Origin: an uncultured Pelagibacteraceae bacterium
GTDB lineage: Bacteria > Pseudomonadota > Alphaproteobacteria > Pelagibacterales > Pelagibacteraceae
Direction of reading: 5' to 3'
DNA length: 41,729 bases
Assembly: GCA_902603925.1 (NCBI GenBank)
Contig: CACKWQ010000007.1
Coordinates: forward strand, 1-41,729
The notes below the pieces were generated by a model. The model searched no databases and was not told the DNA's origin. It was given only the letters and a program-made list of their open reading frames with translations. The translations under genes were made by a program, and so were the position numbers. Below, piece after piece: positions 35,590 through 41,729 of the stretch; position 1 is the stretch's first letter; each line of letters begins with the position of its first letter.

Positions 35590-36297
35590 ATGATTGAAAT
35601 ATTCTTCGCTTTAAGTGCTGGTGTTATAAGTTTTTTATCTCCGTGTGTATTACCTCTTATACCAGGTTATATAGCTTATATCACAGGTAGTACTCTTGAT
35701 GAAATACTTGAAAAAAAAAATATTAATTTATTGCCGATAATTCTTTTCACATTAGGATTTTCGATAGTGTTTATAATATTTGGTGCAGCAGCATCCTTCA
35801 TTGGTCAATTGTTACTAAAAAATTCAATGGTATTAAGAATTTTTGCGGGCGTAGTAATAATTATTTTTTCATTACACATAATTGGAATTGTAAATATTAA
35901 ATTCTTAAATTATGAAAAAAGAATTCAGTCAACTGATAATAAAGGTATATTTGCTCCTATTCTTATAGGTATGGCGTTCGCTTTTGGATGGACACCTTGT
36001 ATAGGACCTATACTAGGTTCAATTTTAATATATGCATCAACCACTGACAGTCTTCCTAAGGGCATAATACTTTTAAGTTTTTACTCTTTAGGTTTAGCAT
36101 TTCCATTTATTCTTTCAGGTTATTTGATTCAAAAATTCATGCTTATCTCAAGAAATCTTAAACAAAAAATGATTATAATTAACAGAATAGGAGGTAGCCT
36201 TTTATTAATCACAGGGATATTAATTATTACAAATCAGTTCCAAGTTTTAGGGTACTATCTTTTAGAAATATTACCTTTTTTACAAAACTTTGGTTAA
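35590..36297 (+). CDS. ccdA: Cytochrome c biogenesis protein CcdA
   Basis: Inner-membrane thiol transporter passing electrons from cytoplasmic thioredoxin to the periplasm for cytochrome c maturation. 235 aa from the ATG at 35590, one base after the ppc stop; a longer frame reaching into ppc is unlikely. Redox cysteines C19 (SFLSPCVLPLIPGYIAY) and C137 (FGWTPCIGPILGS), about six membrane helices, as in short CcdA. Overlaps the convergent EamA gene by 4 bp. Confidence 0.95.
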   Translation: MIEIFFALSAGVISFLSPCVLPLIPGYIAYITGSTLDEILEKKNINLLPIILFTLGFSIVFIIFGAAASFIGQLLLKNSMVLRIFAGVVIIIFSLHIIGIVNIKFLNYEKRIQSTDNKGIFAPILIGMAFAFGWTPCIGPILGSILIYASTTDSLPKGIILLSFYSLGLAFPFILSGYLIQKFMLISRNLKQKMIIINRIGGSLLLITGILIITNQFQVLGYYLLEILPFLQNFG

Positions 36298-37160
36298 TTA
36301 AAATTTTTTCCTTTTTTCGTATAAATAATTAAAACAACTCCTAATAAAATTATAACACCTCCTAAGTATAATTCATTAGTCGGGCTTTCTCCTAGTAGAA
36401 GTATTGCAGCAAGTAAACCAGTGAGTGGAATACCCATAGTTACAATTGGTAAAACTTTATAAAGAGGATTATTTTTAAGCACATAATAAAAACACCCATA
36501 AGTAACTGGCTGCATAAAAAAGCCCAAATAAATAGCTATCAACCAAGAATTTGTGCTTGCAGATTTGATATAGTCGATAGAATTTCCATCTAAAATATTT
36601 GATAATAAAATTAGAATCGGTCCCGAAAACAAAGCTAACCATGCAACTAGAGCTAATGGTTTTAATTCTTTACTAAGTGGCTTTACCAAAACTTGACCCA
36701 AGGCCCATATACCAGACCCTAAAATTGTAAGAAAAATTCCTAAAAACTTACCTTCTAAACTAGGTGAACCAGTTAAAATATATACTCCCACAAAAGCTAC
36801 CAATATTCCAAATAAGCTCCTAATATTTGGTTTTTCCTTAAGCATAAAATAAGCAAATAAAACACCAAATGGAACTTCTGTTTGAACCAATAAAACTGCC
36901 GCTGAGGCATCAATTAAATTTAACCCACTGTATGTAACACTATATTGAATTGTATTTGCAACAAGAGATGCAATAAAAATTCTTAATAAGTATCCTTTTG
37001 GTATCGGAAACCACCAAATCAGAATAGATGCTGCAAATGTAAATCTTAGACCCATTAAAAGAATTGGTGGAAAATCAATCATTGCTGGCTTTGCAATTAC
37101 AAAACCAAAACCTAAAAAAATTGGTACTAAGGATGCAATTAGTGTATCTTTAATTGTCAA
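36294..37160 (-). CDS. EamA/DMT-family transporter (third of three)
   Basis: 288 aa, about ten membrane helices, two EamA repeats (PPILLMGLRFTFAASIL; YFMLKEKPNIRSLFGILVAF; MGIPLTGLLAAILLLGESP). Apparent TTG start at 37160 overlapping the TGA of the upstream dioxygenase gene (TTGA); this start matches the usual family N terminus. Co-transcribed with the dioxygenase, so it may move that enzyme's substrate or product. Substrate unknown. Confidence 0.88.
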   Translation of the reverse strand: MTIKDTLIASLVPIFLGFGFVIAKPAMIDFPPILLMGLRFTFAASILIWWFPIPKGYLLRIFIASLVANTIQYSVTYSGLNLIDASAAVLLVQTEVPFGVLFAYFMLKEKPNIRSLFGILVAFVGVYILTGSPSLEGKFLGIFLTILGSGIWALGQVLVKPLSKELKPLALVAWLALFSGPILILLSNILDGNSIDYIKSASTNSWLIAIYLGFFMQPVTYGCFYYVLKNNPLYKVLPIVTMGIPLTGLLAAILLLGESPTNELYLGGVIILLGVVLIIYTKKGKNFN

Positions 37161-38260
37161 AAGTTAAATTTTCTTTTTAAGTGACGCAGTTTTCCTTCGG
37201 TGCTATCAAAATCTATATATGCACCTTGTAAAAACCTATTACCTTCGTTTGCATCAAATTCTGTTCTTCCATGTAATAATCTGTAGTTATCCATCATCAA
37301 AAGATCGCCAGACATTAATTTGAATTCAATTTTATATTTATCAGAATTATACATTGAGGAAATTTTATTTCTTGCCTTATAGTATAAATCTAGTTGATCT
37401 TTATTTAATATTGGAACAAAATCTAATCTCGGACTAAATTTAACTTGTTTAAATTTTTTATTTTCATCTAATTTAATCAGCTCAGACCAACCCTCTAATA
37501 CTACATCTTTATCAATAAATTTAAATTTCACTTTCACTTTTGTTAGAATATCATAATATTCTTTAAAATCTTTTTTAAGATCCTCGGTTACTGTGTATCC
37601 ATCAACTAAAGTTGAAAATCCACCACTTACTTCATTAGTAATGCAATGCAAAAGCTGAATGCATGGTACAGGGTTTCTATAAGGATTATCAGTATGGGGT
37701 GCTAAAGGCAAAGATGTATATGCGAGATCATTTGGATTTGGAACTGATTTTACATTAAAATGTTCCCCAAAATTTGTTCTTCTCACACTCCCTATTGAAT
37801 TTGCAAACTTAACTATAAAATTATCATTTGTAGGTACATTTTTAAAAATCACAAAACCATATTTGTAAAATTCAGTAAGTAAATTATACATTTCTTTACT
37901 CTCATAAATTTCATCATAGAAATTATATTTATTAATATTGCCTAAAGTTGAATCCCACTTTTCTTTGCTTATTGATTGTATTAAAAAATCGTCTTTTGAA
38001 AATTCTTGTATTATCTTATTAATTTCTAATTTAAAATTTACACCATCATTAAAATTAACTTCAAGTAGATCATTACTAATTCTAGCGCTCTTGATAGATA
38101 TGTCGGTATTTAAAAAAGTTGGATCAAATTTTCTTTGCTGGGTATTATTGTCAAAATATTTCTCATTACTTACCCTTTCCCTTAGCCAAAAGGGGTGTAT
38201 TTCTTGAGATGAAGATCCATTATTAAATAGGACCTTGTTATCGTTCAATTCTATCTTCAT
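37157..38260 (-). CDS. Gamma-butyrobetaine hydroxylase-like Fe(II)/2-oxoglutarate dioxygenase
   Basis: 367 aa. N-terminal GBBH-like domain (1-90; HPFWLRERV..NNTQQRKFDPTF) and a C-terminal TauD/CsaB-type jelly roll. Iron ligands H189 and D191 (APHTDNPYRNPVPCIQLLHC) and H330 (MDNYRLLHGRTEF); 2-oxoglutarate-binding R342 (NRFLQGAY). The closest well-known activities are gamma-butyrobetaine to carnitine and trimethyllysine hydroxylation. The Cys-rich zinc site of the N-terminal domain in animal enzymes is not present. Likely acts on a quaternary amine or related osmolyte; not proven. Confidence 0.85.
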   Translation of the reverse strand: MKIELNDNKVLFNNGSSSQEIHPFWLRERVSNEKYFDNNTQQRKFDPTFLNTDISIKSARISNDLLEVNFNDGVNFKLEINKIIQEFSKDDFLIQSISKEKWDSTLGNINKYNFYDEIYESKEMYNLLTEFYKYGFVIFKNVPTNDNFIVKFANSIGSVRRTNFGEHFNVKSVPNPNDLAYTSLPLAPHTDNPYRNPVPCIQLLHCITNEVSGGFSTLVDGYTVTEDLKKDFKEYYDILTKVKVKFKFIDKDVVLEGWSELIKLDENKKFKQVKFSPRLDFVPILNKDQLDLYYKARNKISSMYNSDKYKIEFKLMSGDLLMMDNYRLLHGRTEFDANEGNRFLQGAYIDFDSTEGKLRHLKRKFNF

Positions 38261-38316
38261 TATTTGTAGGATTATTTAAAATTTCACTTTTATCAAGATA
38301 AATTAAATAGTATTAC

Positions 38317-39132
38317 ATGCTAAAGATGAAGCAAATAAGTGAAATTAATTACAAGGTTTATTACAGGTTCTTAAACTCTTTAGCCCTAGATTTGACAAGA
38401 TTTTATAGACAAAAGTTAAGCAAGTCTTTTAAAGTTTCAAATAAACTAAAGGGAAGGGGCTACGATCCTGTAACCACATCAGACAAACTATTTGAAAAGT
38501 TTATTAGGTCAAAGATATCTAAAAAATTCCCCTCCCATCAAATTATAGGAGAAGAGTTAGGTAAAAAATCCTCCAAAAGTAATTTTTCTTGGGTAATTGA
38601 TCCAATTGATGGAACAAGATCCTACGTTATAGGTAATCCATCATGGAGTAACCTTATTGCTTTAAACTATAAAGGAAAACCAATTTTCGGTTTAGCAAAT
38701 TTTCCTGAATTAAATAAATTTTATATAAATTATAATTCTAAAATTGCTTATTTGGTAAAAGATGGTGTAAGAAAAAGAATCAAAGTAAATAAAAACGTTA
38801 AATTTTTAAATGCAAGAATAGCTGGAGCTTTCCATGGAGCCTTAAGCCTCAAAAAACAGTCAAAAATCACAAAAGTTATAAAACTTTTAGAATTTCCATG
38901 TTTCGATGCATTAAGCTACGCACATTTAGCAGAAGGTAAAATAGATATAGTGCTTCAATGTCAGAATAAAATTTGGGACATCCATCCTTTGATACCAATT
39001 ATCGAAGCTGCAGGAGGTTTTATTAAAACTTGGTCGAATAATGATGCTGTAAAAGCTGGAAATATAGCGGTATCAGGAAATAAAAATAATCTTAATCAAA
39101 TACTAAAGTTATTAAGACCTGCTTTGAAATAA
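38317..39132 (+). CDS. Inositol monophosphatase-family phosphatase, possibly HisN-type
   Basis: 271 aa (268 if the ATG at 38326 is used). Metal-site motifs: GEE at 78-80, DPIDGTRSYVIGNPSW with D95 and D98, and D221 in IWDIHPLIPIIEAAGG. The TRSYVIGNPSW form resembles the histidinol-phosphatase HisN branch common in Alphaproteobacteria more than true inositol phosphatases (GTTNF). It is 5 bp ahead of a glycosyltransferase fusion gene, so a sugar-phosphate substrate is also possible. Confidence 0.85.
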   Translation: MLKMKQISEINYKVYYRFLNSLALDLTRFYRQKLSKSFKVSNKLKGRGYDPVTTSDKLFEKFIRSKISKKFPSHQIIGEELGKKSSKSNFSWVIDPIDGTRSYVIGNPSWSNLIALNYKGKPIFGLANFPELNKFYINYNSKIAYLVKDGVRKRIKVNKNVKFLNARIAGAFHGALSLKKQSKITKVIKLLEFPCFDALSYAHLAEGKIDIVLQCQNKIWDIHPLIPIIEAAGGFIKTWSNNDAVKAGNIAVSGNKNNLNQILKLLRPALK

Positions 39133-39137
39133 ATAAA

Positions 39138-40625
39138 ATGGAAAAACTTTTAATATATATTGTTGCATTTAATCACGAGAAATTTATTGAAAAAGTTCTT
39201 GAAAGAATAGACAAAAAAATTTTTGATAAATTCGATACAGAAATTTTAGTTAATGATGACTCCTCTGAGGATAATACACTCCGGATATTAAAAAACTACG
39301 AACAAAAAATAAGTAGTGAAAAATGTAGGTTTAAAATTTTGTCTAATCCACAAAATTTAGGTTATGGTGGCAATCAAAAAATTGGGTATCATTACGCTAT
39401 CAAATATAATTTTGACTACGTGGCACTTTTACATGGAGATGGCCAATATGCACCTGAATTGCTAGAAGAATTAATTGATGAAATGAAAACTAAAAAAGCT
39501 ACGGCAGTATTTGGTTCGAGGATGATTAATAAGGGCGGTGCCTTAAAAGGGGGTATGCCTTTATATAAGTTTATAGGGAACAAAATACTCACATTTATAC
39601 AAAATAAAATTTTGTCTTCAAATTTATCAGAGTTTCATTCTGGCTATAGAATATATAGTGTTCAAACATTAAAGGAAATTCCTTTTAATATGAATTCAAA
39701 CGATTACTCTTTTGATACAGAAATAATTATTCAATTATTGTTATCAAAAAAGAAAATTGTAGAGTATCCAATTCCAACTTATTATGGGGAAGAAATATCA
39801 TATGTAAACGGCTTATATTATGCATATCAAATCTTAATAGAAACTCTTAAGGCAAAGGTTCAAAAATACAACATATTCTATGATAAAAAATATGATTTAG
39901 AAAATGGCGAATTTAATTATCAAATTAAAGAAAAGTTTGAAAGTCCACATTCAAAAGCAATTGAATTAATTAATAACAACTCGAATATTTTAGATCTTGG
40001 TTGTAATGATGGAAGTCTAGGAAATATATTAAAAGAAAAGAAAAATTGCAAAGTAGTTGGAGTTGATAATTTTATTGATAAACCTAAATATGTTTTAGAT
40101 CAGTTTATTAAATGTGATCTAGACAAAGAATTACCTGAAGTTGATTATAATAAATTTGATTATATTATAATGCTTGATGTTATAGAGCACTTAAAATATC
40201 CAGAAGAATTCTTGGATAATTTTTATAAAAAAATTTCTGCAAATGAAAAAGTTGAAATATTAATTTCGACAGCAAATATTTCCTTTTTTCCAATGAGAAT
40301 TATGCATTTATTTGGTTCATTTAATTATGGAAAACGAGGCATACTTGACAAAACACATACTAGACTTTTTACTTTCTCCTCTTTTGAAAATCTCATTCTT
40401 GGTTCAAATTTTTTTATAAAGTCAAAAAGTGGTATTCCTGCTCCATACCCGCTGGCATTTGGTAATAATATATTAAGCAATTTTATGTTAAAAATTAATA
40501 ATTTTTTTATATTAATATTTAAATCACTTTTTTCTTATCAAATTTTTATGAAAATAAAACCCAATCCCTCACTAGAAAATTTGCTTAAGAAATCTTTAGA
40601 TAAAAGTGCGTCTTTCAAAAATTAA
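39138..40625 (+). CDS. Glycosyltransferase family 2 - SAM methyltransferase fusion
   Basis: 495 aa. Residues 1-235: GT2 (GT-A) domain with LIYIVAFNHEKFI, VNDDSSEDNT (D40-D41), NLGYGGNQKIGYHYAI, LLHGDGQYAP (D101) and FHSGYRIYS. Residues 275-430: class I methyltransferase with ILDLGCNDGSLG (284-295), acidic D310 ending strand 2, and MLDVIEHLKYPEEF (345-358). No clear membrane span except a hydrophobic stretch near 460-475. Probably modifies a surface polysaccharide or lipid-linked sugar; substrate unknown. Its 3' end overlaps the convergent membrane-protein gene by 11 bp. Confidence 0.88.
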   Translation: MEKLLIYIVAFNHEKFIEKVLERIDKKIFDKFDTEILVNDDSSEDNTLRILKNYEQKISSEKCRFKILSNPQNLGYGGNQKIGYHYAIKYNFDYVALLHGDGQYAPELLEELIDEMKTKKATAVFGSRMINKGGALKGGMPLYKFIGNKILTFIQNKILSSNLSEFHSGYRIYSVQTLKEIPFNMNSNDYSFDTEIIIQLLLSKKKIVEYPIPTYYGEEISYVNGLYYAYQILIETLKAKVQKYNIFYDKKYDLENGEFNYQIKEKFESPHSKAIELINNNSNILDLGCNDGSLGNILKEKKNCKVVGVDNFIDKPKYVLDQFIKCDLDKELPEVDYNKFDYIIMLDVIEHLKYPEEFLDNFYKKISANEKVEILISTANISFFPMRIMHLFGSFNYGKRGILDKTHTRLFTFSSFENLILGSNFFIKSKSGIPAPYPLAFGNNILSNFMLKINNFFILIFKSLFSYQIFMKIKPNPSLENLLKKSLDKSASFKN

Positions 40626-41729
40626 TTTTCCAAGGATTATAGTTGAATATTATAGTTGACTGACCACTTTTAACCTTAACAGATTTATAAGTGTTTAAAA
40701 ATTTTATTATATTATTTTTTTTTCCATTTATCTTTATTTCCCAATTAGGATCCCAATTATCTACATAAGTAATATATCCATCTACATCTGTATTTATAAG
40801 TAATTTTAAAATATTACCCGAATAAAAAGTTTTTTGTATTTTCAATGTTTTCATTTGACTAGTAATATTTTCGTAATCATCAATAAATTCAATAATGGAT
40901 TTATGATTAATATCTTTTGTAAAAAAAACTCTTTTTACCAGATTTTTGTCTGTTCCATAGAAAAGGTTAACTTTTCTTAAATCGTCTTTACTTAAATCAT
41001 CTAATGGCTGTCCAGTTCTATCAAAATACAAATCATATATACGAGAATGTAAGTCATAACCAAAATTATCAATATAGTTTAGACTAAAAGTTTTGTTATG
41101 TTTATAAAAAGTATTACCCTTCACTCTAGTATTAATACTAGATTCCTCAAAAGATCTGTTAAGTGTTTTTAGAATATTATCGTCGCTTTTATAATTTTTT
41201 GACCATTGTTTGCCTTCTAAGGACCATTGTATATTAGCAAGAAAAAACAATTCTATAAATGCAAAGCCAATTAAAATGGCTGAAATAGCCGAGGGTTTAT
41301 TCTGCAATATGAGTTTTTTTTCTAAAAATAAGAAAACAAAGATTGAAGAAAGAAAACCAAATATAAAAAAAATTGGTCCTTGATATAATTTAGCAAAACT
41401 ACTTAATAATAAGTTTGTTCTAGATAGATAATCTACTGCAAAATTTATCCTGGCTCCTTGCCACTGATCCCAGTATGGGTTTCCATTATATTTAATAAGA
41501 AAGAATTGTACTATTAAAATTGTAAATATAAGAAAATATATTAAAAACTTAAATAATTTATTAATTTTAAAAGAGGTATTTAAAAATTTTTCATAGTATT
41601 GCAAAGCATAACTAAGCAATAATGCCATAATAGGAATTAAAATAATATTTATTCGCGCCCATTGTCTTAAATTTTGCAGATAATCAACTTTTTGAAGAAT
41701 AAAGCTGAAGATAAAAGAGTCACCAGCTT
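40615..41729 (-). CDS. Large membrane protein, C-terminal part (YfhO-like); 5' end beyond window
   Basis: The frame is open from the window edge to the stop at 40615, so the visible 371 codons are only the C-terminal part. Upstream of the first internal ATG it reads on as LRQWARINIILIPI. About four membrane helices are visible, followed by a soluble, probably periplasmic domain ending GYITYVDNWDPNWEIKINGK and VKVKSGQSTIIFNYNPW. That pattern is the C-terminal signature of YfhO-like and related GT-C membrane glycosyltransferases. Role in surface glycan assembly inferred, supported by the neighbouring GT2 fusion. Confidence 0.7.
   Translation of the reverse strand, partial: AGDSFIFSFILQKVDYLQNLRQWARINIILIPIMALLLSYALQYYEKFLNTSFKINKLFKFLIYFLIFTILIVQFFLIKYNGNPYWDQWQGARINFAVDYLSRTNLLLSSFAKLYQGPIFFIFGFLSSIFVFLFLEKKLILQNKPSAISAILIGFAFIELFFLANIQWSLEGKQWSKNYKSDDNILKTLNRSFEESSINTRVKGNTFYKHNKTFSLNYIDNFGYDLHSRIYDLYFDRTGQPLDDLSKDDLRKVNLFYGTDKNLVKRVFFTKDINHKSIIEFIDDYENITSQMKTLKIQKTFYSGNILKLLINTDVDGYITYVDNWDPNWEIKINGKKNNIIKFLNTYKSVKVKSGQSTIIFNYNPWKINF

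Noticed and set aside
1-41729. tRNA genes, IS elements, CRISPR arrays, phage or defence genes
   Set aside because: All intergenic gaps are under about 140 bp and none shows a cloverleaf, terminal repeats or spaced repeats; every long frame is accounted for by the listed families.

Overview
The window looks like a contiguous piece of a Pelagibacterales (SAR11, Alphaproteobacteria) genome. It is very AT-rich (As, Ts and Lys/Asn/Ile-rich proteins throughout). Genes are packed nearly wall to wall: the longest gap is about 140 bp, many neighbours share TAATG or ATGA junctions, and seven convergent pairs overlap at their 3' ends. Gene content and order are alphaproteobacterial (NDUFA12, DUF2155, aroQ-accB-accC, rne/mrcA/prfB, an iscR-suf operon). 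No tRNA, rRNA, insertion sequence, phage gene or CRISPR array was seen, and no stretch over 300 bp lacks a gene.

Layout. 1-5538: the 3' part of aspS; a free-standing protein resembling the C-terminal domain of class II ribonucleotide reductase; a complex I accessory subunit (NDUFA12) with a DUF2155 protein; and the aroQ-accB-accC operon on the minus strand. 5555-6549: thiS-thiG (thiazole synthesis). 6535-14016: an RNase E/G that lacks its zinc-link cysteines, then the operon mrcA-prfB-asmA-like, in which prfB is decoded through a classical programmed +1 frameshift. 14003-17081: tyrS, anmK and an alpha/beta hydrolase. 17166-23388: an IscR-type operator and promoter followed by iscR-like, sufB, sufC, sufD, sufS, sufU, a DUF59 gene and a sufA-like gene, a complete Fe-S cluster assembly operon.

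23392-26304: glnA, divergent from a YbaK-type aminoacyl-tRNA deacylase and an EamA transporter. 26279-30535: a divergent homocysteine S-methyltransferase-family protein, an aldehyde dehydrogenase with a structured 5' leader, a GC-rich hairpin, a DUF779 protein, a GYD-domain protein and a second EamA transporter. 30604-36297: a second aldehyde dehydrogenase, an FAH-family enzyme, PEP carboxylase and CcdA in one tight operon. 36294-41729: a third EamA transporter with a gamma-butyrobetaine-hydroxylase-like dioxygenase, an inositol-monophosphatase/HisN-type phosphatase, a glycosyltransferase-methyltransferase fusion, and the C-terminal part of a large membrane protein cut by the window end.

Most of the window is core metabolism and housekeeping. 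The parts most worth a second look are the regulatory and decoding elements (prfB recoding site, IscR-type box, aldehyde dehydrogenase leader with two exclusive folds, GC hairpin before DUF779, glnA leader repeat) and the lineage-specific protein changes (RNase without Zn-link, SufU instead of SufE, orphan NrdJ-like domain). I did not find a clearly new multi-gene defence or mobile system.
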